DNA of 27,292 bases from Priapulus caudatus (GCF_000485595.1 NW_014577995.1:25978-53269); one strand, 5' to 3'; positions 1 through 10,185 are shown, numbered from the stretch's first letter. Made by a program: numbers and translations. Notes: a model not told the origin generated them from the sequence alone.

Positions 1-182
<182 letters not shown>

Positions 183-195
<13 letters not shown>

Positions 196-863
196 TCTGC
201 GCAAAGCTCTACAGCAGGTGATTGCGATGAATATTTAACGGCACGCGTACGGTTTTAATATTTTACATCAATAACTTGAATAAGAAGATGCGAGAGGGAG
301 CATATCTACTATCGTGACTAACCGCGCACAGAGCTGTATAGCATACCTGTACGACTCACTGTACAGGTAATGCGTAAGGTGTTAACGAGACCTGCTACAG
401 ACATTGGTGTCCGAATATATTACAGTTGTAATTAGCGATTACCTGCTAGAGTGACGAAGTTGATACATTTCGTGGGTGGTGGATTGATACAGTGGGCAGA
501 ATTTTAATGCAATCTCAACTATTGATTACCTGTTGATTATGACATTATCTGGATCATGGCAAGATCAATCAACAAATATTAGTGATCGAAATGGAAATTA
601 TTATACTGGTCAGTCATTGATCTGATGGTATTGATTGTAGTACTAATTAGTAATGAGAGTAATTAGTTTCATGCTGGCTCATACGTTAGTTTCTGCTACG
701 ACGTGTTGCTTGCTGTGAGCCACAACAGCGATTGCTGGCAACTACACGACGTACGTGAAAAAACTCATCTAAAATATTCAGCGTCTTTACGATCCGTGGC
801 TACGGCCAATTCGTAGCTGTCCGGCGTTCATTAGCTAATAGTAATAGTGTTACTCCTACACGC
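183..863. other. Unique non-coding sequence
   Basis: No gene, RNA or element is visible apart from a perfect hairpin at 345-368 (ACCTGTAC, 8-nt loop GACTCACT, GTACAGGT). The sequence is moderately AT-rich with stops in all frames. Confidence 0.6.
345..368. repeat. Perfect 8-bp-stem hairpin
   Basis: ACCTGTAC and its reverse complement GTACAGGT enclose an 8-nt loop. The flanks show no direct repeat, so there is no sign that it was inserted as a unit. Its function is unknown. Confidence 0.7.
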
Positions 864-979
864 CTTACATAAGCTCCCCATAATGTATAGATCTTACGTA
901 AACTCTCAGTTATGTATGTTTCTTACATAAGCACCTAGTAACGGATAGTTCTTACGTAAACTCCCGGTGTATGGGCGCG
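864..979. repeat. 29-bp minisatellite, four copies
   Basis: Units start at 864, 893, 922 and 951, exactly 29 bp apart. Units 1 and 3 begin CTTACATAAGC, while units 2 and 4 begin CTTACGTAAAC. This alternation suggests that a 58-bp dimer was duplicated after the two monomers had diverged. The 3' part of each unit is more variable. Confidence 0.85.
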
Positions 980-1016
980 CACGTAATTAAATTATTAAGA
1001 ATATATGGTCAAATAC

Positions 1017-1073
1017 ACAATATCAAGAGCTAAAAATACTAGTATAATAGGTATTATTAGCTCTTGACAATAT
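1017..1073. mobile_element. CAAGAGCT micro-palindrome, copy A, with 7-bp TSD
   Basis: The element is 1024-1066 (43 bp). The arm CAAGAGCTAAAAATAC (1024-1039) pairs with GTATTATTAGCTCTTG (1051-1066) with one mismatch around an 11-nt centre. A perfect 7-bp direct repeat ACAATAT flanks it at 1017-1023 and 1067-1073, as expected for a target-site duplication (TSD). Read on the minus strand, its first 18 bases equal those of copy B at 2237. There is no coding capacity. The family is not one I recognise, and mobilisation in trans is inferred. Confidence 0.8.
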
Positions 1074-2229
1074 ACTCGTGTGTACGTGAGTGCGTGCATG
1101 TGTGGTAACTTTCATCACAACTTACAAGTCTGCATGTTCGCGCGTGCACACATGTTGTGTGAGTGTATTATTGTATACACGAATGTGATTATGCCAATAT
1201 TACCGCTGCATCAGTGCTCGTACATTCTCGGTCATCTATGCAGTGATAACGATGAGTGTTGGGTTTGTCGATCGTGACTAATACGATGTCGGTTTGCGTA
1301 ACAGCGCCACCTGCCTACACAGAGTCGAAGTGAACTCGGGTGTGAACTCGTCGGTCACCTTCTGCCCGGAAGCGAGACACAAACAATCGATAATCCGGAT
1401 GTGGCCGGACCGGAAGTGTCTGTGGCGAGGGGGAGTGTGGGGTTGGGAGTAGCTATTACATCATGTCATTAGTGGCTCGTCGACATAACTTGACTAGACG
1501 ATTCCGCACGTCAAGGCGAAAGGTCACGGGACTTCTGCGGAGGCTCATAATATTTTCAGCGTGTTGTTATATTATCGTGTCTAGTCTGTAGCCAACTAAT
1601 GATTAGAGGGCAGTCCTGCGCCGCAAGAGCTGGAGCACGAGCTTCGATGAACGGACACAAATCAATTAGCGTGTCTGCTCACTGATTTCTCTTGTTTGAT
1701 CCTAGTCTGACAGCGTAAAGCTGGGTTTACACTATCAACTTTTTGTTGAAAAATCTACGAGTCGAGCAATTTCTCAACGTTCTATCAACCGTTCTACCAG
1801 CTGTGCTGAGAATCAACTTTTAACCTGTTTAAATAGATCCATCACCATGCACCAGTCGTGGAGTATTTTTTATAGAGTTACGTCTTGAATTCCTGGTAAC
1901 TGGATGGAACTAGGAACTGAAAACCATTATATCGTGTCATGACATTCTTGTGTGGCAATTATCTGGATAGCGGTTAACGAAATTAATAAGATATCATAAA
2001 AAGTATGATAAAAAGGCCGTATCGTTGTCGATACTGTCACCTTATAGATGAATGCAATAATCCTCGCCTCTCCGTGTTCGTCGAATACCATGACTGCCAT
2101 CTCTCGCTACGCGGGGAACTTCTTGGAAGGCGTTTAATGCCCCTCCGTTATTTATACTAATATTTACACGTGGACAGAAAGAATGTCGCACGCCGGGGGT
2201 CTCTCTGTGGTGGGGCGGGGTACATACGC
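1074..2229. other. Unique non-coding sequence
   Basis: No supported gene. Short open frames here have no recognisable composition. A CTGGGTTTACAC stretch followed by a small TCAAC/GTTGA hairpin begins at 1721. It resembles ends of some DNA transposons, but no matching second end is present. Confidence 0.6.
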
Positions 2230-2282
2230 ATACCATCAAGAGCTAATAATACCTCTTAGGTATTATTAGCTCTTGATACCAT
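2230..2282. mobile_element. CAAGAGCT micro-palindrome, copy B, with 7-bp TSD
   Basis: The element is 2237-2275 (39 bp). CAAGAGCTAATAATACCT (2237-2254), a 3-nt CTT loop, then the perfect reverse complement (2258-2275). It is bounded by a perfect 7-bp direct repeat ATACCAT at 2230-2236 and 2276-2282. This is the cleanest member and defines the family consensus: an 18-bp perfect stem with a minimal loop. Nothing is encoded. Confidence 0.87.
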
Positions 2283-2371
2283 CACCCTATATCGATCGCT
2301 GGTCATACGGTACATACAGCGCCGCCTGGTGACAGCTGGTGCCTTAGTTTCAGGGGTTGTCGATTAGACAT

Positions 2372-2413
2372 TCACCTCGCGGTGACAGGTGTCCAGGCAA
2401 CTATAGTGCCTGG
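2372..2413. repeat. Two consecutive short hairpins
   Basis: TCACC-TCGC-GGTGA (2372-2385) is followed by CCAGGCA-ACTATAG-TGCCTGG (2393-2413). No direct repeats flank them. They could be a structured RNA segment or chance; I see no known RNA family. Confidence 0.5.
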
Positions 2414-3054
2414 TACGTCCACATAATAAGGAATATCCTCACATAATCCATACACAAGGAAGAGGCCTAAAATATGTCTAAACAGAACAGTTAGTCCGCC
2501 AGACTAACGCCCGGTGTCCGCGTAGTGAGTGAAGTGACCTATGGTTAATACACTAGGTCAAATATTTATCAAAATTGGTCTTTACAAGTTATTATAAAAT
2601 ATTGTCAGTAGGACAAAATTATTAATTCTCAATCAACAATAGACCTATCCGTATATCGGAGGTAATCCGCAACTATTGGATGCGCATGCTTAGTTTACAT
2701 GACGTGCAATGAGACAGTGTCAAATGGCGGTTGATACTGCGCGTCAGATGTGAATCTACATCAGGGGCCATAGATGTCTCACCGATTACGTGGTGCGGCG
2801 CACGCGATGCGGCAAACTGACGCGAGGGTTCCATCTATCGAGTGTGCATTACGCGACGATGCGTATCTCCCCCGTAGTTTCACCCCATTCACCTCCACCC
2901 GTTGTTATATCACGGAGCTGATGCCACTCCGTTTATATAATACAAGTCCAGACTGACTCCGAAGTCGGCGAGTAGTCGAATACCCGACGGCAGGCAGGAA
3001 GATGGCGTAGACTGGAGTCTATAGCAAGCGATTTACGGCAGTAGAGTGACGCGC
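2414..3054. other. Unique non-coding sequence
   Basis: No gene recognised. A TGACCTA/TAGGTCA inverted repeat sits at 2535-2560. Open frames in 2774-2956 have no family resemblance that I can see. Confidence 0.55.

Positions 3055-3102
<48 letters not shown>
3055..3102. repeat. (GA)n microsatellite
   Basis: GA dinucleotide array of about 48 bp with one interruption (GAAAGA near 3061). Confidence 0.95.
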
Positions 3103-3105
<3 letters not shown>

Positions 3106-3253
3106 GCGTGTTTCTCAACCGCCTCAGTTTTCTTTTATCGGAGGAATAATTTACGCGGGATTATAAATGAATGAGATCACTATAAAATTTGGTTGAATAG
3201 GAGAGTGATACGGTTTAGAACTTTAGTGGTTGTAGTCGTCGCGTGTGTAACTA

Positions 3254-3271
3254 ACTATAGCTTGCTATAGT
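3254..3271. repeat. Perfect 18-bp hairpin
   Basis: ACTATAGC-TT-GCTATAGT, an 8-bp stem with a 2-nt loop. No direct repeats flank it. Confidence 0.65.
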
Positions 3272-3507
3272 GGGGGATAGGGTCAATGTTTGAACTCGGA
3301 TGCAGCTGCTGGTGTTCGAATGACCAGTAGGAACCACACACACGTATCAGTGGTCATTGTACGGCGTTCATTGTCCGCCATTATACTTCTTAACAAGTGT
3401 AAGTAATGAGTTCACCAGTCGCTTCTGGTAGGTACTATTCAAAATGATTATACCTCGCTCACAACGTTTGTAGAGAAGTTGTATTGACTGTTGCTTTACC
3501 TGTGAAT

Positions 3508-3630
3508 TGTTCGCACGCACGCACGCACACAAACGCGCGTCCACACACGTTCGCACGCACACACACATCGGTCCACTCACGCGTGCACACACATCCACGC
3601 GAGCACACACGCACGCACGCACGCGAACGC
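3508..3630. repeat. CACG/CACA-rich simple repeat
   Basis: Interspersed CACA and CACGCACG tetranucleotide runs with interruptions. The open frames across it on both strands encode only Thr/His/Arg or Cys/Val/Arg low-complexity peptides, which result from the repeat. Confidence 0.9.
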
Positions 3631-3993
3631 CCGCCCGAAGGCACGTACGTACAGAGAGCCCCTGTATTCGCTGCTATCATAAACTGTGTGCTAAGCGTAC
3701 CACTCGTGGCGTGATCATCGTACTGTTGTGTCCTCTAATCGCTTACGTGTACACACGGCCAGTGACAACAGCTGCGAAACTAGGTCTCTGCCCTTTGTGT
3801 GTCCGTTACTTTCTCCCTGACTGTGCCGGGTCAAACCGCACGGACCCCTGGCATTTCCTGTCGCATTGTTTAACAAACAATACGTAGCGTGTGCGCAGGT
3901 GGAATTAGATAGCGGCACGTGTGTGGCGGCGCCAGCTGTGTAGAGCGCGTGTTACCTACTCTAGGAAATACCGACGCTGGCTTCCACATCTTA

Positions 3994-4081
3994 CCCTGAC
4001 GCGGGCGCGATACCACCCTGGTGCAGACAGGGCAGGACCCTGATGCGGACACAGTAGGACCCTTACATATAGGTGGTACCA
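3994..4081. repeat. 22-bp minisatellite, four diverged copies
   Basis: Units start at 3994, 4016, 4038 and 4060. The first begins CCCTGACGCGGGCGCGA, the second CCCTGGTGCAGAC and the third CCCTGATGCGGAC. The fourth starts CCCTTACATA and is the most diverged, but shares the ending TACCA with the first. The exact spacing with substitutions only suggests an old array. Confidence 0.7.
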
Positions 4082-4665
4082 GGAGTAAATAATCTCAATT
4101 GACGTATAGCCACGGTGACCGGTCCGCTGTGTTTGTGTGGGTCCGACAACTTGCTGGAAATTTGCATCATGTTGCTGACAAGTTTCGAGTAAAGCCTTGA
4201 ATCTGTGGCCATTTAGCATGAATAAAGTGTATGCTTATGTATGCAACTAAGAATTTTTAATTAATTTTTGACGCGGACGCTGTAACGCCCTGGCGTATAC
4301 ATGTTTGAAGTTGACGCAGTTTTTACTAGAAAGGTGACCTAGGTTATGTTAGGTGGTACTATGTTAGGAGATACTAAATAGTAGCTGCCGACACGACTGG
4401 GCCGACCTCGCGAAAAACATCAACTTATTGTTACAGAGTTGACCTCCTTGATATTATTAGAGGCAATTCCTTAAATACACTCGGTTATCTAATCAATTTA
4501 CCCAAATTTCCTCTTTTTTTTGAATTACGCCATTGCATTAATTGGGTACATCCGCCGTTCAAGTGATAGAGTTATGGGGTGTATATTTGATCATACACGG
4601 TAGAAAGATTGCCACGACATGAGAGTATGAGAATTTACCGCATATAATAGTGATAATTATATAAA
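4082..4665. other. Unique non-coding sequence
   Basis: No gene seen. A 17-bp direct duplication (TATGTTAGG followed by TGG/AGA and TACTA) lies near 4344-4377. The rest is AT-rich and unremarkable. Confidence 0.55.
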
Positions 4666-4713
4666 TGCATGTGTGCGTGCATGCGTGTGCGTGCGTATGC
4701 GGTGCGTATGCGT
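4666..4713. repeat. (GTGC)n-like simple repeat
   Basis: Alternating purine/pyrimidine GTGTGCGTGCATGCGTG array, interrupted by GTATGCG motifs. Confidence 0.85.
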
Positions 4714-4770
4714 ACGGTGATTGGTAACTCTACCTATGCAATTATTATAGCCTGGGGTAGCTCCTGTTCT

Positions 4771-4832
4771 AGCCCGACCACGCTCTACGACTGTTAGACG
4801 TCGTAGGAAGAAGCGATAATGTAACTTGTGGC
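4771..4832. repeat. Dispersed repeat, copy 1 (second copy at 10068)
   Basis: Begins AGCCCGACCA, contains a CTACGAC/GTCGTAG hairpin, and ends AGAAGCGATAA.GTAACTTGTGGC. Except for a gap of about 13 nt, it aligns along its whole length with 10068-10142 in the same orientation. It is probably a fragment of an interspersed element. It is too short to classify and no direct-repeat boundaries are clear. Confidence 0.7.
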
Positions 4833-5972
4833 TACTCCTGTTTATGGTCATTACTGACATGACTCGGCTTCAGTTCGGCTAGCCTCGTATACCAAAATAC
4901 TTTCAATACTCTTATTTATTCTCTTATTATATTCAGACGAAACTATGATCTACGGAATTGTTTAGAGCGGCTAACAAATGTATTATTTTTAAGCCTTCGC
5001 CTATAGCGTGTGGAGTGAATCCATTGACAACCCATATTGCCCAGATCCCTGCTGAGGCAGCTGTCCTCTTACACGTACACATTACGCCGGTAGTTTGCAG
5101 AGGCTTTCCCATCCCATCTGTCTCCCATTCATCGTCTACATTGGATGATGAAGATACATTCGCACACCGTAAACCACGAGAAGATGAACGAATGTACACA
5201 AACCCGTCGACCGGGTAGACTAGTGGTGTCCTAACGTCCCTCCGGCTGATCGCACAAAGGATTCGCAACGACGGGCGGTGTCATTCAAGACCATGCTGGA
5301 AGTCGCCGAAATAAAAACGTCATTCGCAATGCCGACGGCTCCAGCATTTGTCACACTGAATCGTAAGAATACGTGATCTCGCGGCGGGGGGTGCGATTGC
5401 GCATGCACAGCTGAATCCCGTGGATGCCTTGCTGCATTGTAAAGGCACACCTTCCGTCAAGTGACTGACAGCAGCGACAACGGTGAGAGCCGTTATGCAG
5501 ACATTAATTACTCCCCGGGGTTTACCAGACCGCGCGTAAAAAGTAATGGGTTGGGTTCGGATGTTTGTTGCCCCCCCCGCGGACCGCAACAGACAAGGGG
5601 CGCGGGGCGGGTTCCGCGATGGATCAATATCTTATTCATTCGCTGATTATACACGCGTGGTCGAACATGAGGAAGTGAAGGCCCCAGCCCCCCACCCAAC
5701 CCACCTGCTTGTTTAACTCTATAGCAGGCGTGTGTGTCTTGCTATGTCATCGTGACACGCATCATAAGTTAATCCCCTTCGATTTGACACCCGGAACACG
5801 AGACGGCTGTTGGGTTAGCAACAGACATCAACATTGTCTGCGCGTAACTCCATATAATGCCCGTCAGGTGGCAGTATAATATGTTCGCTGTGTCCGTACT
5901 CCTGTGTTGGCTTTGGCTGTATGTTGAGAGACTAGCCGTGGCATCAAACTTTGCTCGATGAATGCCCCAGCC
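4833..5972. other. Unique non-coding sequence
   Basis: Several open frames of 60-111 codons overlap on both strands at 4933-5589. None resembles a known family, none excludes the others, and their lengths are expected by chance in this GC-balanced stretch. No RNA gene or element is seen. Confidence 0.5.
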
Positions 5973-6018
5973 ATAATATCAAGAGCTAATAATACCTCTT
6001 AATAGTCGTTGATAAGTA
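5973..6018. mobile_element. CAAGAGCT micro-palindrome, copy C, decayed
   Basis: The first 22 bases from 5980 match copy B exactly, starting CAAGAGCTAATAATACCT. The right arm is reduced to ATAGTCGTTG (to 6011), with about 7 nt lost and several substitutions. The 7-mers on each side (ATAATAT, ATAAGTA) share only their first four bases. It is therefore an old copy whose hairpin has been destroyed. The left flank again begins with A and ends in AT, like the flanks of the other copies. Confidence 0.7.
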
Positions 6019-6755
6019 CGAACCAGCGTGGCAAGGGGCGGCTTCACGGGATTTTTGTCAAGTTATTTCCCAGAGGATCAGCCTGCCGGTAGAACTATGG
6101 TTGGTTAATGAAGTCATCTGCTCGTTGGTCATCGGCGCGAGCAGTATGAAACTCTATTGCGTCTACCGGAATCTGATTGGCTCATAAAATCAGGTTTCTG
6201 CTATTTCCGAAAATTTTACGAACGCTAGTCACGATAAAATCTCGTTTGTTTAGTTATTAAGCGTAAAAGTTATAATTCCGCATCCGTATAAACGATTCTA
6301 TGCGAATGACTTCTTACCTACGTATAGCTTCAGCTCCACTTAACACGCGCGTGCACCGGCGATGTGAATCAGGAGGGATGCCAAGCTTAGCTGGTCAAGC
6401 CAGACACGGGGTAATGATGCATAATGGCTGACATCCTGCACAACACCCTCGCTGCCGCGCCGGCGTGTTCCGTGGGCAAGACTACATGATAACTGGAACA
6501 TGTTCGCATATTCCTATATATAAACACATCTTGCGACAGTGTGGAAAGCAAGCAGGCGCGAGAGCTCATCGACGATCTATACTCAATAGCAATGTTTTTG
6601 AGATGGGTGTAAGCAGTGTTATGAAGCGGTTATCATGCGCTAATATGGGACGAAGGGTAAGAACGGCAACACAAACACACCGACCGACGAACGGGCAGTC
6701 AAACACGAATAGACGGACGCAGACAGGTGCACGAAGGACGGACGAACCGGCAAAC
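6019..6755. other. Unique non-coding sequence
   Basis: No gene, RNA or repeat family recognised. Short open frames only. Confidence 0.5.
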
Positions 6756-6870
6756 GAGAGATGTATGAATGGAGAAAGAAAGAGAGGGGGGAAGAAAGAG
6801 GGGAAGAGAAAGGGGAAGACAGAGGGGTGAAGAAGGGAAAAAGAAGAATAAGGATAGATAGATGGAATTT
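6756..6870. repeat. Purine-rich (GGGAAGA)n tract
   Basis: Strand-asymmetric AG-rich tract with GGGGAAG and AAAGAGG motifs. The open frames across it encode only Lys/Gly/Arg or Pro/Ser/Leu low complexity. Confidence 0.85.
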
Positions 6871-7560
6871 GAGATAGGTCGGGTGGGGGCCCGAGAGAAT
6901 GACGACGAACATGGTGGCACAGAGCTGCAGCACTTCGTCATCATTCGTGCAGCCGACGTGGATGAGGCACAGCGGAGTCGCACATCGACGCATCGAATTG
7001 CCAGAATGTTCGTAACAGCACATGTGACGTGCTCGTGACCCTTCAGCTTCTCCGCCGCCCGCCGCGAGAAACCAAGAACAAGACACCATTGTTCGCTTCT
7101 GGTGAGAAACACGACCCCCACCCACCCCCCGTCTAGCCGTGCTCAGCTGTTGAGGTGGTACAACGCATTATATTGGGATTGTGGTAGGGATCGCAACACC
7201 TGTTTTACGGTTATGCCACGCGTCTGTTTCAATGCGACCCGTGGTGCTAACTATCAGAGAATTTATGCATTGGTCTGGGAGATTCCTAGATAATCTATTA
7301 GGTGCCTCAAACCCGATGTCCTATACCCGAATAGTGTGCGTTTCTCTTACCGAGGTCATGGCTAACACGAGCCTAACAGAGGACGCGGTCCGACATCTTG
7401 GCTGTTTTATGGCGAACTGTATTAAAAAAAATTATCGCGAGACAACTAAATTATGCCATCTAATGAAACAATTCACGACGTACATCGAGCTAAATTGGCC
7501 AGAGAAATAGATATAGCCATAGAAAATAAAAACGAGTAGGGGTGGGAAAGAAGTGAGGTG
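6871..7560. other. Non-coding or unrecognised sequence with one open frame
   Basis: A + strand open frame at 7181-7510 (109 codons, ending ELNWPEK) is not low-complexity and has a mixed composition. I recognise no domain in it, and frames of this length are expected by chance in a window this size. No upstream promoter or splice context supports it. Confidence 0.35.
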
Positions 7561-7574
7561 GTCATTTGAGCCAA

Positions 7575-7603
7575 TTTTTTTTTTTTTTTTTTATTTTTTT
7601 TTT
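7575..7603. repeat. Poly(T) tract
   Basis: 28 T with a single A at 7593. It reads as poly(A) on the minus strand. Confidence 0.95.
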
Positions 7604-7847
7604 GTTGCCGCCTGCTTCGGCAAACAGCTAAATCGTGTTTTGACCTAAATTGGGCTGCGCTCGACGAACTCGCGGCGTTCTAAACCCGAACGACGCGGAA
7701 ACGAAACACGGACAACGGCCGTTTACGATCAGAAAATCGCCGCCGAACGTCGCCCCTCGATGCAACCTATAAGCCGCTTCCAAACTCTCACATCCATCCC
7801 GCCATCTCCATCCCCTCTCCCACCCATCACCTCAGCTTTATGATATA

Positions 7848-7960
7848 TATAAACTATACAGCTCGAAGAGCACAGCCCTCTCTAAGCAGCGAAATCCTCT
7901 CACTCGTTAAAATTTAATTAATAATTAATTATTTAAGTGAAAATTTAATTAAAAAAATGG
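7848..7960 (+). promoter_or_regulatory. TATA-like motif and AT-rich leader
   Basis: GATATATATAAAC at about 7844-7856 follows a CpG-rich block (7610-7770). About 50 nt later comes a pair of 13-bp direct repeats AAAATTTAATTAA (7909-7921, 7940-7952). The arrangement resembles a core promoter or a terminal repeat of a retroelement. No downstream reading frame longer than a dozen codons follows, so a promoter role is speculative. Confidence 0.2.
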
Positions 7961-8450
7961 ACCGGATCACCAACCAAACTGAATCGCAATCCTAATTACT
8001 CCGCCTCCTCCTCGACCGCTATCCTGAAAATTCAGTAATAAGTTAATAGGTTAAATTAACTTAATTGGATCCAGGAATGCCACCCACAAAAACTTCAATC
8101 AATTCTAAGGCTAGCGCGCCAATGCCATTCTGACGCGATCGCGAAACATTAATTAATAACTACATTTGATCCGATCACCACCAAAATCTCATACAATTCA
8201 AGTTAGGCGATCCGACACTATCCCTGGAATAATATGACAATCCATCCAAACTTTAAAATATTTTTAACTTTCCGTAGGCTTAACCACAAACCAAAGCCCA
8301 CAAACCCACAAACCAACAAAACACACCACTCGGGTGAAAACAAAACCTCCTGCCAACCCGCTTGGCGAGTAATAAATAAATAAATATAGTAATTATAATA
8401 ATCAGCATGCAACCTCTCACCACAGCGTCTCACCTAACCTGCCCACCCAG

Positions 8451-9024
8451 CAGGCACTTGAGCGTTTCCAATCAAAAAGAATGCTAATAAATACGAAACA
8501 TTTACTGACCAAAGTCTAATGTTTCTCTTATCCTCTTCACTATTAGGCCGCGCGCGACATTCCTGTACGAACTGCCGTCCAAACTGCCCATCTGCAACCA
8601 CACGGCTCCCACCGCTAGCTGCTGCACACTGACACACGTTGGGCACAGCTAAACTAACTACGTATTTATTTTATGTTACATTAGTAATAATCAATATGAG
8701 TACACTAATATTTAAGTCATTTTATACATCTATAGGTAGCCTATCTATCCATTCCATCTATCTATCATCTAATCTATATATAGCGGCGTACCGACCTAAC
8801 GTATATATATATATATATATAAAATATCTATATATTTATGTGTCAGGTGTGCAGGCAGCTTAGCGTGCGGCAGCCAGGCGTGCATGAGCATTGGACGGCA
8901 TTTACAGGAACATTGTCGCAATAATAGTGAAAAGAGAGTAGAGAAAGCATGAAAGACTTTGTAAGTAGAAATAGATTTCGTATTTATTTAGCATTATATT
9001 TTATTGAAACGCTCCAAGTGCCTG
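8451..9024. repeat. 574-bp snap-back inverted repeat, 186-bp arms
   Basis: The left arm 8451-8636 is the diverged reverse complement of the right arm 8839-9024 over its full length, with small indels. Shared blocks include CAGGCACTTG at the tips, AATAAATACGAAA (13 nt), CAAAGTCT, TTCCTGTA, GCCGTCC, and the inner end CACACTGACACA versus CACACCTGACACA. Identity by eye is roughly 70-75%. The 202-nt spacer holds a (TA)n run at 8803-8821. CCCACCC occurs just outside each arm (8442-8448, 9030-9036) but is low complexity. A transcript would form a long imperfect hairpin. It is either an old foldback element or an inverted duplication. Confidence 0.75.
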
Positions 9025-9036
9025 TGCTCCCCACCC

Positions 9037-9850
9037 TCTCACTCTCACCACATTACCTCCTCTTAACCATCACCGTCCTCTCTCCTCCCCCGCCACCCCA
9101 ACACCTTACATACCATCAGCGCCAGTAGTTATAGCCTGTTGGCAAACCTGACGACATGTTGATATCTGTTTGCGAATGAAAACCCTTCATATCAGGAGCT
9201 AGCCTGATGTAAAAAGCACTGCAGTACCGCAGACTACACACGTGTAAGGTCGCTACGTACGTAGCTACTAGCTGGGCGCACCGCGCCCCAGCTCCCATGC
9301 AGTGTCATCTGAGCCGAACATCCCGGCATTTAAAACAACAAAGACGTGGACTGGAATCATCGTAATAAACAGACTAGTCTGAAGGTCACAGACACACACT
9401 CAAGGTCAGCCGATATAAGGCACTGGCTAGACACCTACCAGCGGTCTAGAACGGCGGGGACGCGTATGCTGGCGCAGGAAATTGAAAATGAAAATGTAAA
9501 AAAATGACTGAAATCGAGTGTGGCGAAAGTGAGGCGAGTTACTAGCCGTAGTTGGCAGATGTAGTATTGGGGGGGGGGGTACGTTACAGGCATTTTACAG
9601 CAGGTTTAGATCGGTAAGTTTTCCCATATTCGATTCGCCCTTATGGCCTGCCTTCCTCCTACTGAACAGTGGAAAGAGGCTAAGAATGTAGCGTGTGTTC
9701 CCATGCTGTGAGGTGGTTTAGCGAATACGTAAAAGCGTTTGTCTAGGGTGGAACATTGTGTGCCAGGTTAACCGATAATTTAATTACCATGCAGTAAAGA
9801 TTGGGACATGAGTTAGAGATAGACGTGAGGGTAGAGGGAGATAGAAAGAT
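9037..9850. other. Unique non-coding sequence
   Basis: No gene seen. It contains an 11-base G run at 9569-9579 and a small ATCAGG/CCTGAT palindrome at 9191-9208. Confidence 0.5.
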
Positions 9851-9856
9851 GGAATG

Positions 9857-9857
9857 A

Positions 9858-9891
<34 letters not shown>

Positions 9892-9896
9892 AGCGT
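9857..9896. repeat. (GA)n microsatellite
   Basis: GA dinucleotide array of about 30 bp ending in GAAAGAGAAAG. Confidence 0.95.
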
Positions 9897-9954
9897 CAAA
9901 CGTTCGATTTGTGTTATGTTTACGTTACTCTCACTCCTAAGCTTGTCTCTATTC

Positions 9955-10185
9955 GTCCTCTAACCCAAACTTTTACACTCATATCGTGAGCCCTAACCCC
10001 AACCCAAATTCGAAACTACAACCCAAAACCCTAACGCTAACCCTTACACTAGTCCTATCTTTATCCCAGCCCGACCAGACTATACGACTGTTTCACGTCG
10101 TGGTAGCTATACGTAGTGAGAAGCGATAAGGTAACTTGTGGCCATCTCTAACCCTAGTCCTAAACCTGTGCCAAACATAATTATA
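9955..10185. repeat. Degenerate CCCTAA telomere-like sequence
   Basis: Repeated CCCTAA, CCCAAA and CCTAAA motifs (TAACCC, AACCCAAA, CCCTAACGCTAACCC) continue on both sides of the dispersed repeat at 10068-10142. The array is too diverged to be active telomere. It may be an interstitial telomere-like block or the interior of an old element like that at 19719. Confidence 0.55.
10068..10142. repeat. Dispersed repeat, copy 2
   Basis: Shares AGCCCGACCA, TACGACTGTT, ACGTCGT and AGAAGCGATAA.GTAACTTGTGGC in the same order as 4771-4832. It carries about 13 extra nucleotides (TAGCTATACGTAG region) between the hairpin and the 3' block. It is embedded in CCCTAA-like sequence, whereas copy 1 is not, so the shared unit is separable from that sequence. 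Confidence 0.7.

Larger units (their letters stand above)
7561..9315 (-). mobile_element. Possible poly(A)-tailed retro-insertion
   Basis: A T-rich run at 7575-7603 (18 T, A, 10 T) would be the poly(A) tail of a minus-strand insertion. GTCATTTGAGCC lies just outside it at 7561-7572. A near-identical GTCATCTGAGCC (11 of 12) lies at 9304-9315, as expected for an aged target-site duplication of an L1-type retrotransposition. No reverse transcriptase is encoded, so this would be a SINE-like or retrocopied transcript of about 1.7 kb. The tail could instead be a simple poly(T) and the direct repeat chance. The snap-back repeat at 8451-9024 lies inside. Confidence 0.35.

Noticed and set aside
1721-1760. 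Transposon-end-like CTGGGTTTACACTATC with a TCAAC/GTTGA hairpin
   Set aside because: No inverted partner end or direct repeat could be found in the window.
7181-7510. 109-codon + strand open frame with mixed composition
   Set aside because: No recognisable domain, promoter or splice context; kept only as a note.
9191-9208. ATCAGG-AGCTAG-CCTGAT palindrome starting CAGGAG
   Set aside because: Too short, and no direct repeat flanks it, so it cannot be assigned to the micro-palindrome elements.
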